Shown one piece after another: positions 39,001-47,400 of a stretch of 64,000 nucleotides of DNA (the stretch's first letter is position 1; each line of letters begins with the position of its first letter). A program made the translations under genes and the position numbers. Where the stretch lies: contig CM021322.1 of assembly GCA_010645155.1 (NCBI GenBank), positions 8,434,782-8,498,781 on the forward strand. Direction: 5' to 3'. Below the pieces are notes generated by a model. The model made no database searches, had not been told where the DNA came from, and worked only from the letters and a program-made list of their open reading frames with translations. The stretch is from Tigriopus japonicus. Taxonomy: Eukaryota; Arthropoda; Copepoda; Harpacticoida; Harpacticidae.

Positions 39001-40582
39001 ATAGAAATGCCAAAATATTTATTCTATTTGGATTCGACGTTTGGTTTTCAGTCACGGCAACTTCTTGTGCAAGCATTCCTTCGAAATGTAAGGGAAATTC
39101 AGTGTTGAAGTAAAAATTGCACTCTTTGTATTTAATTATGGTCCGCTTGCGTGTGCCTGCATTAAGAACGTGTTTCAATAATTTTGCTCATTGACTAGAC
39201 TGTGAGCAAGTGTCCTGTTTCAATCGTCTAACAATCAGCCCAAAGGCTGGCCCAAGGCCCAAATTGTCTTGCAAATATCCATACGCCATGGTGTTAATAC
39301 GACCATTACAGTTTTCCCGATACCGTCTAACACTTTTGTCCGATGTGATTCTGCAAAGCTACCCTCGAGGGAGAATCCATAATTGACTCATTTAGACCAT
39401 GATTTCTCTTGATTTTCCAGTCATCGCCGGTCAATCACACATCATCAGTGTCAATCTCGACCAACACACCTCCCCCATTGGGCTTGGCTCCTTCAACTCA
39501 ATCGACCAGTGGCAAAACGGCGTCCATGAGCCGCACACCTCCTCGGGCCAAATCCATTACAGAGCTCAGTCTCATGAAAACCCGATCGCGAGAAAACATT
39601 GCCTCCGTGGGCAGTTCAGCCACCAACTCGAGCTCGCCCACCACAAACCAGATGAAATTCAGTGGCACGCCCATGGCTGACGACTCCCTCTCTGAAGCTA
39701 GCTTCCACATGGCACGCCCCGCAACTGTGATATCCAACAAATCCACCGACTCGTCAAACATGTCGGTATCTTCAACGAGCGTGAACTTGAGCGGAAAATC
39801 GGACAGGTGAGTTCATAAATATTAAAAATTAACAAACAATAGTTCACCGTTGATAGCTTGTGCTCTCTTTATTCAGGTCCATGGCCGTCCCACCCACTCC
39901 TGGAAAGAAGTTATTACCCAACCCTCCTCGGGTAGAATCCAGTAATTCCGATCAGAATGATCGAGGCCATCCCATGCCTTTGGCGGATGAGAGGATGGAT
40001 TGGACTGCTTTGGTGGATACGGCCACTCGGGCCATTCATTTTTCGGCCGATGACTCAAATTTGCACAATGCTTATCATCAAAATCAACATCAGCATTCTC
40101 AAACTGGTGGGATCGTACCGAACAAGACCGAAATGCGAAGCAGATCGACTGTCGTTTTGAATAAGGCTGATGATCATCACAGAATCAAACAAAACCATTA
40201 CCATTCCTCGCAAGAACTCAACGGGTAAGTCTTGTCAATAAAGTTAGATTCCCGTTATAGACTCTTGATTCAATAATTCAAATCCTCTTCGTTTGGGTAT
40301 CCTCTTTGTAGGCCTAGCCATCATCAAAATGGCTTAGCCAGCTCAGGTAGCCCTCCTTTCCAGACCGACTTGAAACAGGATGAGAAACTGAATCTCTTGC
40401 TGGAGAAACTGAACAAGATGGAGAGTCGATTGAACTCGGAGGCCATAGAGAAGACCCAATTGGCCGAGGAAGTAGCTGCTCTCAGAGAAGAGAACATCCG
40501 ACTTCAAGAAGAGTCACAGACCGCATCCCAACAGTTGAAGAAGTTTACGGAATGGTTCTTTCAAACCATTGACAAGACGTGA
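13509..40582 (+). CDS. SIPA1L: SIPA1-like Rap GTPase-activating protein, 13 coding exons, 2053 aa
   Basis: Coding exons: 13509-15031, 24246-24616, 29340-29652, 34394-34475, 35112-35268, 35352-35610, 36268-36509, 36595-36932, 37001-37231, 37317-38957, 39421-39806, 39877-40224, 40312-40582. All have GT-AG borders and join in frame (6162 nt). Order: Ser/Asn-rich N-terminus (1-507); conserved SPAR-type block with [11 protein letters not shown] (~509-519) and GKEHQNWFG (~630); RapGAP domain (~650-960) with YIGNDIV, where Asn859 matches the catalytic 'Asn thumb'; PDZ (~1128-1200) with QLGF; long Ser/Gln/Asn-rich linker; coiled coil (~1985-2053). The family switches off Rap1/Rap2 at junctions and synapses. 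The ATG has a CACCATGG context and an in-frame TGA at 13470-13472. It is longer than vertebrate SIPA1L1-3 (about 1700-1800 aa) because of low-complexity linkers. Vertebrate paralogue identity cannot be assigned; extra phase-0 exons in the long introns are not excluded. Confidence 0.93.
15032..24245 (+). other. SIPA1L intron 1 (9.2 kb)
   Basis: No conserved exon or transposon was recognised. It holds scattered microsatellites, for example TATG units near 17625 and an ATGATAATAATGATAA-type run near 20610-20680. The frames of 60-150 codons on both strands show no domain. Enhancers or alternative first exons may lie here but cannot be read directly. Confidence 0.5.
24246..24616 (+). CDS. SIPA1L: SIPA1L exon 2
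   Basis: Begins after TTCCAG. Encodes [15 protein letters not shown], a Ser/Thr/Pro-rich stretch, then [18 protein letters not shown] and FFKTFFYGK, the conserved block that precedes the RapGAP domain in SIPA1L proteins. It ends GGCAAAG before GTAAGA, phase 1. Confidence 0.9.
26985..27412 (-). pseudogene. Decayed mariner-type transposase fragment
   Basis: Translated on the minus strand with frame changes, the segment shows the N-terminal helix-turn-helix signature [17 protein letters not shown] followed by [10 protein letters not shown]. After a deletion come catalytic-domain pieces [19 protein letters not shown] and [11 protein letters not shown], then [11 protein letters not shown] and SPDL, which match the usual mariner layout around W(P)PxSPDLNP. 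Stops interrupt it at several points (for example inside the WDK-SPDL part), and the middle of the protein is missing. No terminal inverted repeats were found. It is an old, dead copy in the antisense direction of the host intron. Its family differs from the element at 56619-57525. Confidence 0.75.
28355..28407. repeat. (CACT)n then (CT)n microsatellites
   Basis: Five to six CACT units followed by CATT units and then an uninterrupted CT run, inside SIPA1L intron 2. Confidence 0.8.
29340..29652 (+). CDS. SIPA1L: SIPA1L exon 3 (start of RapGAP region)
   Basis: Preceded by TCTTTGCAG. Encodes [20 protein letters not shown], the [10 protein letters not shown] strand and [17 protein letters not shown]. 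These are typical of the N-terminal dimerisation part of SIPA1L/Rap1GAP catalytic modules. It ends CTAG before GTAAGA, phase 2. Confidence 0.92.
29653..34393 (+). other. SIPA1L intron 3 (4.7 kb)
   Basis: No transposon or conserved exon recognised. A 195-codon frame at 30103-30690 has no domain and low-quality composition, so it is not called. A GTCT-type microsatellite lies at 32215-32256. Confidence 0.5.
32215..32256. repeat. (GTCT)n/(ATCT)n microsatellite
   Basis: Interrupted GTCT and ATCT units within SIPA1L intron 3. Confidence 0.8.
34394..34475 (+). CDS. SIPA1L: SIPA1L exon 4
   Basis: An 82-bp exon between TTTCAG and GTAGGT. Encodes [20 protein letters not shown] and YVQNKYK, leading into the core RapGAP fold. 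Phase 2 in, phase 0 out. Confidence 0.9.
34476..35111 (+). other. SIPA1L intron 4
   Basis: A 636-bp intron from GTAGGT to TTTTAG. Nothing else seen in it. Confidence 0.7.
35112..35268 (+). CDS. SIPA1L: SIPA1L exon 5 (RapGAP core)
   Basis: Encodes [20 protein letters not shown] and [14 protein letters not shown], among the most conserved RapGAP segments (GQxxEExMxxNE and LGxxVxLKGF). Phase 0 in, phase 1 out; followed by an 83-bp intron. Confidence 0.93.
35352..35610 (+). CDS. SIPA1L: SIPA1L exon 6 (catalytic RapGAP exon)
   Basis: Encodes [11 protein letters not shown], the catalytic helix [18 protein letters not shown] with Asn859, then [15 protein letters not shown]. The asparagine aligns with the Asn thumb of Rap1GAP and tuberin, so the domain should be catalytically competent. 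It ends TACAG before GTAAGA. Confidence 0.94.
35611..36267 (+). other. SIPA1L intron 6
   Basis: A 657-bp intron ending CTTTTAG. No other feature seen. Confidence 0.7.
36268..36509 (+). CDS. SIPA1L: SIPA1L exon 7 (end of RapGAP)
   Basis: Encodes [40 protein letters not shown] and [17 protein letters not shown], the conserved C-terminal helices of the RapGAP domain. Ends CAAATTCA before GTATGT, phase 1. Confidence 0.93.
36595..36932 (+). CDS. SIPA1L: SIPA1L exon 8
   Basis: Encodes the RapGAP-to-PDZ linker: [20 protein letters not shown], then a beta-rich part with [15 protein letters not shown] and [17 protein letters not shown], which parallels the conserved linker domain in SIPA1L proteins (cf. 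DVIGWT). Flanked by 85- and 68-bp introns. Confidence 0.9.
37001..37231 (+). CDS. SIPA1L: SIPA1L exon 9 (PDZ first half)
   Basis: Encodes [19 protein letters not shown] and [17 protein letters not shown]. The QLGF stretch is the PDZ carboxylate-binding loop. The exon ends inside the PDZ and is phase 0 on both sides. Confidence 0.92.
37317..38957 (+). CDS. SIPA1L: SIPA1L exon 10 (PDZ second half and long linker)
   Basis: Begins [20 protein letters not shown], completing the PDZ, then [12 protein letters not shown], a conserved SIPA1L post-PDZ stretch. The other ~480 residues are Ser/Asn/Gln/Pro-rich with poly-Gln tracts and proline motifs such as SPPPLPTR and [11 protein letters not shown] that could bind SH3 domains. 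Ends TCCAAG before GTATGA. Confidence 0.92.
38958..39420 (+). other. SIPA1L intron 10
   Basis: A 463-bp intron ending GATTTTCCAG. No feature seen. Confidence 0.7.
39421..39806 (+). CDS. SIPA1L: SIPA1L exon 11
   Basis: Encodes a Ser/Thr-rich segment with [20 protein letters not shown] and [15 protein letters not shown]. Phase 0 in, phase 2 out, before GTGAGT. It is the start of the conserved C-terminal region of the family. Confidence 0.9.
39877..40224 (+). CDS. SIPA1L: SIPA1L exon 12
   Basis: Encodes [20 protein letters not shown] and [20 protein letters not shown]. The [11 protein letters not shown] helix resembles the conserved C-terminal element of SIPA1L proteins. It ends AACGG before GTAAGT. 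Confidence 0.9.
40312..40582 (+). CDS. SIPA1L: SIPA1L exon 13 (last; coiled coil)
   Basis: Encodes a leucine heptad region ([15 protein letters not shown] to [15 protein letters not shown]) and ends TIDKT before TGA at 40580-40582. A C-terminal coiled coil is normal for the family. Confidence 0.92.
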
Positions 40583-40807
40583 AGGAGGGAAAATAACAAT
40601 ATTAATGATTTATGATCAATTGTTTCACGGATACCAATCGCTCCATTTGCCAAAGACTTGAATCTATCTTTCTTATGTGTCGTTCGCTCCAATTTTCCCA
40701 TGTCTCTTAGAGTTAATAATTCATTTGTACCGCAAGGCATCGCTTAGTTACCGCGTCAAGAGATCCATAGTATTTACATTTACTACGTACATGTATTTTC
40801 CTACGAC

Positions 40808-40813
40808 AATAAA
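40808..40813 (+). terminator. Poly(A) signal of the SIPA1L gene
   Basis: AATAAA 225 bases after the SIPA1L stop codon and before the convergent AChBP-like gene. The first canonical signal after the stop. Confidence 0.7.
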
Positions 40814-41242
40814 GAGTCATTTGATATCGCTACTACAGACCACTAGTACCTATTGCTCATCTTGAATTATTTCTCTTGTTTAAAAAAGTATTCGTATCGG
40901 GTTGGTTTGGTTAACTCGAATAATTGTTTGTTGACGCTAGCAATAACTTCCTTAGTTAAAAGTTGAAACTTTGTGCGTACACAAATGCAATTTTAGGAGA
41001 AATTCAGTAACCTTCATGGGTCTCATGTTTCTTGTACTTACCTAAATATCATATTGAAAAGTCTATAAGTTAAACTGAGAAGCAAAGAAACCATGAACAT
41101 TTAATGTCACGCTGTATATTTTTTTACGTAAAATGCCTTAATTTAGCACTACTTTTTCATGAACTTAGTTAGTGACTCGCAAGGATCAAACTATCAACAA
41201 AGCTGTCTTAAATAAAAATACATTTTCTCTTCTTTTGTTACT
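40814..41242. other. Gap between the two convergent genes
   Basis: AT-rich and without any frame encoding a membrane segment on the minus strand. This matters because membrane exons of a full receptor subunit would have to sit here. A minus-strand ATTAAA (41105-41100) lies about 140 bases past the AChBP-like stop and may serve as its poly(A) signal. Confidence 0.5.
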
Positions 41243-41410
41243 TCAAACGCAATGCTTATTGTCTCGTGGAAGGAAAGGGTTGTAAGTGACCAATCCGTTT
41301 TCTTGAACAAGAAACTTCCTTTGGACAGTGAGGGAAATCAACAAATGTGGGTAAGGCTCCGTGCAACAAGGATAGTATTTGACCACACGTTTGATAGAAC
41401 TTCTCTTAAT
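41243..41410 (-). CDS. AChBP-like exon 3 (loop C and stop)
   Basis: Opens after AATTTCAG in phase 0. Encodes IKRSSIKRVVKYYPCCTEPY and SLTVQRKFL, then a hydrophilic tail ending NKHCV and TGA. The vicinal cysteine pair marks a nicotinic alpha-type agonist site. No GT donor placed to skip the stop was seen between the QRK codons and the TGA. Confidence 0.85.
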   Translation of the reverse strand: MKRSSIKRVVKYYPCCTEPYPHLLISLTVQRKFLVQENGLVTYNPFLPRDNKHCV

Positions 41411-44400
41411 CTGAAATTGATCCATGATTCAATTTATGACCCTTGCTTCCGTACGTTCAGTGCTTACCAAAAGCGGGCTTGACTTTTCGTACTCCCCTAG
41501 ATCCAACTCAGTCTTGCCTTCGTACGGGATGATGTTCAAAAGATTGCCGTCATAGGTCCAGGACCCAAATTTGAAGAAGCACTCCTGTTCGCCCCAAAAG
41601 TGGTCCAAGTTAACTTCCGGACAAACGAATTCATGTCCAGTTTCAGGTACAAAGAGAACGGTGCCCGTAGGCATGATTAAAGCGTTGGACGCCGAATCAG
41701 CCGTCTTGAAAGTAAACATGGGATTGTGAGAGTCGAACCTGTTGGAAACAAATGAAAGTTGAACAACTGCGATTAACATGTAACATTTAGAATATGCAAG
41801 ATTCAAGGTAAATGATTGCGCCTTGTGTAATGATTATATTCCAGGATAGAGGACTACGTAAATACTGAAAATTAGTTGTAAATGCATTGAATGATTTGAC
41901 TGAGTGCGCGGTCAAAGGCAAAAAGGTCACCGTAAAACGGTCGCATTAAAAAGGTCACATGGTAAAAACGGTCACGGTAAAAAGGTCGCTGTAAAAAAGG
42001 TCACAAGGTAAAAAAGTCATTCTTTTTTTNNNNNNNNNNNNNNNNNNNNNNNNNNNNNNNNNNNNNNNNNNNNNNNNNNCCTAGGAAGAGAGTTAATTAT
42101 TATTATAGTTTATATTATTAACGTTTATACGAAATTTGATTTACCAAAGAGTTGATTTTGGCAGATCTGTACAACCTGTGAATAGTGGGTTGGTCGGGAA
42201 TAGTATTCAAAAGTTTGTCCAATCCTGCCTTAAATGCTGTTAGAGGATCAGCTCCTACATATTCCCGACGAAGACTAATGGGCAACAAATTGAACAATGA
42301 AGGAGCCCGATAAAGAAGAGAGGAGGACTTCATTGATCGAACAAGTCTCGTCTCCCTTGGATTTGGAGGTGCTCTCAAAAGGCAAGTAAAACCTCTACGA
42401 TCACTACAACTGATCTCAAAGCCTGGGTTAGGACAGAGCCCGTGAATGCTCTTGAAAACATACAGTATCAGATACCTTTCATACCTTCTCTGAGTACTGT
42501 ACAGCCCTAACTTCTGGAGCATCTCCCAATACGAGAGCTCTCTCATTCCTGTGATGTTCTTAGTAAAACATCTTTGAACCTGCTCGACCTTTTGTAAACC
42601 TGCCGAACTCATTGGAGCCCAAATGGGTGAGGCATATTCAAGATGCGGTTGAACAATCGACTTGTACAGAGTATAAATCGCCTAACATGAATACGCGTCC
42701 ACGCATCGTGGTCCGAATACGGAAATAAATCAGACTCAGTGATGGTGAAAACGGTTTCCTATTAGATAAAATATAAACGAAATAATAGAGAAAAATACGG
42801 TTATAAAAGGATTCAAACTTACAAACGTTAAGGTGACATAGTTCAAGGGGCGATTAGGCTGTGTAATGAAACGGAGAAAAAATGGTCGATTGATCTTGGT
42901 AACGCAGAATAAAATGAAAAATGAAGTGCTAATTGACTGAAATGTGGAAGAAGAGGTGACGAAGAAATGGCCAACAAAACCAGAAAAATCAAAAGGTGGT
43001 TGAACGACTTCCACACCGGCCCTTTAAATGGTCATTTGACATTTATCACAATCATTAATGCTGGAGATCGTTTTCTTGAGTTTGGGCGGAACGAAGGACA
43101 ACTATTTGGCTAATCGGACGGCGATATTCTCCCTTGATCGTCTTTATGGTTACCGTTCGGACATTTCCATCATCATCCGGGTACACTTTAACAACTCGTC
43201 CAAGGGGCCATTGTGAACGAAAGGTGTTCTCCATGACGAGGAGAACAAGATCATTTACAGCCACATTTCTTTTCTTTCGGTGCCACTTACTCCGACTCAC
43301 GAGATTTGTGACATATTCGCGCGACCACCGCTTCCAAAAGATATCAGCAAGATGCTGAACTTGACGCCAACGTTGCTTGGCATAACCATCTGAATCTCGA
43401 AAAATCCCTGGAGGGTAGGTGGGACCAACACGTTGTAATAGCAAATGATTCGGGGTCAGGGGTTCCAAATCATTTGGGTCATCTGAGATGGGTGTAAGAG
43501 GACGACTATTTAAAATGGCCTCCACTTCACACATTAAAGTGTTGAGGGATTCATCCGTCAGGTTTCTTCGATTTTCATCCATAAGACCGGACATGACCTT
43601 GCGTATCGTGCGTATCTCTCTTTCCCATACTCCGCCAAAATGGTGACTATAGGGAGGGTTGAAAATCCACTCAATGCCTCGATTTGTCATGTCTTGGGCT
43701 ACCCTATCTTGATCCAACGAGTAGAGGTTTTCTCGGAGCTCTCGCTCTGCACCGATAAAGTTCGTCCCATTATCGGACCTCATGAGCTTTACTTGTCCTC
43801 GTCTCGAAATAAATCTCCTCAAGGCCTGAATAAATGAATCGGTGGATTTGTCGTAAACTATTTCGATGTGAGCAGCACGACTAGCGAGGCACGTGAATAT
43901 CAGTCCATATCGATCTTGAAGAGCTCGACCTCTGGTCGTTTTGAATGGACCAAACATATCCACACCAGTGTTAGTGAAAGGGGGTTCATTACCCATCACT
44001 CTGTCCTCGGGCAACTCGGCCATGATTTGTTGCTCCACCTTGCCTTGATAACGACGACAGTTGACACATTCACTGAGGACTTTTTTAACCAGTGATCCTT
44101 CTCCAATGATTCGAAATTTTTCACGCAACTTATTGATGACATAAGCTTTACCCAAGTGTCCTGATAAAGCATGAGTTGCACGAACAAGTAAGGTAGTAGC
44201 ATGACACTTTGGTAAGATCACTGGATGACGCTGGTCAAAGGTCAATTGATCGGCGTTCACCAATCTTCCCCCAACTCTAAGAATTCCACCACTGTCCAGG
44301 AATGGAGTAAACTTTCCCAGTTTCGACTTTCTCGGCATGGGCTTCGAATTCCGAATTGCGACCAATTCGTCTGCATAGCTCTCCCTTTGCAGGAACCGGA

Positions 44401-47400
44401 AAATTGCCCTTTCTGCTTCAGATAGATCCTTCACATGAAGTTCCTTAGTAGGGGACTCTCCTCGTGCTTTAGCTTGAAGTTTGATCAACCCCACCACTGA
44501 TCGACGCAAAACATTCCAATCGGATACACTCTCAATGAACTGAGAGACCACATCAGCTTCTATTCTGATGGCAGCACAAAAAACTGGAGGCTTCTTCACT
44601 TCTGGGTCTTGATCATCGATGTCGGAAATGCTTGCGGAGGTCGGCCAATACTCCATACCCTTTTGTAGAAATTCGGGTCCCCGTTTCCACATCTGTGAGT
44701 TCATAAAATCACGTGCCGGTAGTCCACGACTGGCAATGTCTGCAGGGTTCAGTGAACCTGGGATAAACCTCCATTGTTGCAATTCCGATCTCTCACGTAT
44801 GAAAGAAATTCGGTTCGAGACAAATCTCTGGAACCTTGTCTTCTCGTTCTTTAAGTACTTCAGCACTGTCTCACTGTCGCTCCACAAATAACAACATTGA
44901 GTTATTGATGGTATTTCCTTTTGAATGGCCACCATCAACGTGACTCCCAATTTAGCGGCCGTTAATTCAAGTCGTGGAATTGAGACCTTTTTTAACGGTG
45001 CTAATCTGGACTTGGCCATCACAAACGACGAACGAAAATCTCCGTTCGACATCGGGGTTCTCAGGTATCCCACTGCTCCATATCCAACTTCACTTCCATC
45101 ACAAAATATGTGAAGCTGACAACCGACGTCTGACATCTTGGAGCCATACCACCTAGGTATTTGATACTGGTCCAAAATCGGAATATCCTCCAACCATCGC
45201 TTCCATGAATCAGACAAATCATCGGGTAAACTCGAATCCCAGTCATCTCCTCGACGACAAAGTTCTTGGAATAGTTGCTTCGCGGGCAGCACCGCCGGTC
45301 CGACAATTCCTAGAGGATCATACACCGAATGAATCGTCGAAAGAACACCCCGCCGAGTGAATGGTTTATCTTGGAATTTGAGTCGAAATCCCATCCCATC
45401 TTCTTGAACGTTCCAAACCACACCCAGGGCTCGCTCCAGTGGTAAGTCGTCCTTTTCAAAATCCAAGTCTCGCGTAGCTGCTTTGATATTTTGACTTGGG
45501 ATCGAATCCAAAACTAATTTATAGTTGGACGTCATTTGGGTTAACTTGAAATGACCATGACTGCAGACAGTTCGAACTTGTTCCACGATCTTGCAAGCTT
45601 GATCGACAGAATCGAAGGACACGAGCATATCATCCACGTAGAAATAGTTCTTCACCACGTCAATTGCTCCCGAGTTTTCGTTTGTTGCACAATCAGTAGC
45701 GGCTTCCCTCAAAGCAAAATTTGCACAACTGGGAGAAGACACCGCTCCAAACACATGAACTTTTAGTCTATATTCGATCGGATCTTGATTCGGATCTCCT
45801 CCTGGGAACCAAAAATATCGCAAAAAATCCCGATCTTGTTGAGGGACTCGCACCTGATAAAACATTTTCTCTAAGTCACCCATGACTGCAACTCGTCCTT
45901 GGCGAAATCTCAGAAGCACACCCAACAGGTTATTGGTCAAATCTGGCCCAGGTAGTAGTAAATCGTTCAGTGATGTGCCACCAAATTTCAAAGAACAGTT
46001 GAAAACGACCCGAATTTTGTTCTTCTGTTTGTGGTAAACACCATGATGCACTATGTACCATTTGGAGCTATTGGTCTCTAAATCTTCGAAAGGCACCTCC
46101 TCCGCGAAATCATTGTCGATCATGAGCGACATGAATTCGACATAATCGGTTCGAAATATTGAATCCTTGACGAGCCTCCTCTTTATTCCTTCGAGCCGTC
46201 GAAGAGCCTGCATCCGATTGTCAGGAAACGAAACTTGAACCGAACGGAAAGGCAAACCGATGGAGTAATGACCACTCTCTTCTCGATGAATCGAAGATTT
46301 GACCTTCTCCAACCATTTCCCATCCTCAGCTGAGGGACACAACTCATCTTCTCCGAGATCATGGAAATCGTGGGAATACATTCGACGCAATTCCTTGTCA
46401 ATGCTCTCATGATCTGCTTGAATGAAATTAACGTTCACACATTTTCCAAACGTCTTCTGACTTCCAAGTGGACCATTCAAGGCCCAACCGAGTTTGTGTT
46501 TGGAAGCATAGGGGGTTCCAGTAGGCCCACTCACGATCTTCAACGGCTTAAGAGCTTCGGGAGAATTGGCTCCGAGTAAAAGACCGACGTTGGCATTGAC
46601 GAACACAAATGGAATATCGGATAAATGTGGATACTCCTCGCACTCCTCCGGTGTTATGACGTCCCTTTTTGAAACTGGGAGTTTCCCTCTTGAAAAGGTA
46701 ACAGGGAGAAAAATGCTCTCATTTTCATTGAGGTCAGAGATTTCAAGTCCACTAATAGCTCGTGTTGAAATAGCTTTGCCTTGTTCGTTCATCGTAGTCA
46801 GACTGATCTTGGTTCTTGGTCCTGATATGCCCAGTTGTTGTAGAACCTCATCTGTGACAAAACAGTCACTCGAAAAGTTATCAAGGCCAGCATAGGTGAC
46901 GATCGTTCTTGATCCGCCTCGAACTTTAACTTTCACAGGAATCAAAGCCATTGCTATCCTATTCTTCTCACCGGCCCTTGTTTGGTGACTTGATTTCTCC
47001 AAACAGCATGCGGAAGTGGACTCAAGTTCTTTTGACGCAACAGGCTTAACTCCATCATCGTAAGAGCGTTTATCGGATTGATCAGACTTATGGAGGCACG
47101 TAGGATGTTTCTTGTCGCATTTCTTACATTGTAAGCGTTGCTGGCAATTTCGACCAATATGACCAACATTGAGACATCCAAAACACAATCCCTTTTCTTG
47201 AACGAACTGAGATTTCTCATTGTCTGACCGTTTGGCAAAGAAAAAACACGTTTCCAACGAGTGGTTGCTTTTCTTGCATGCAAGGCAGGTTCGCTCTCTT
47301 CTTGAATCTTCTTCCCTCGCTTCGGTAGCCATTGACATGGATTTTTTCATCTCGGACTGACCGAATTCACCCCTTTTAGATGGTTTGTCGGCCACTTCTC

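Noticed and set aside
41909..42029. GGTCAC array as a CRISPR or telomeric repeat
   Set aside because: Units are degenerate, have no unique spacers, and are mirrored by an inverted array 7.7 kb away; a eukaryotic transposon arm explains them better.
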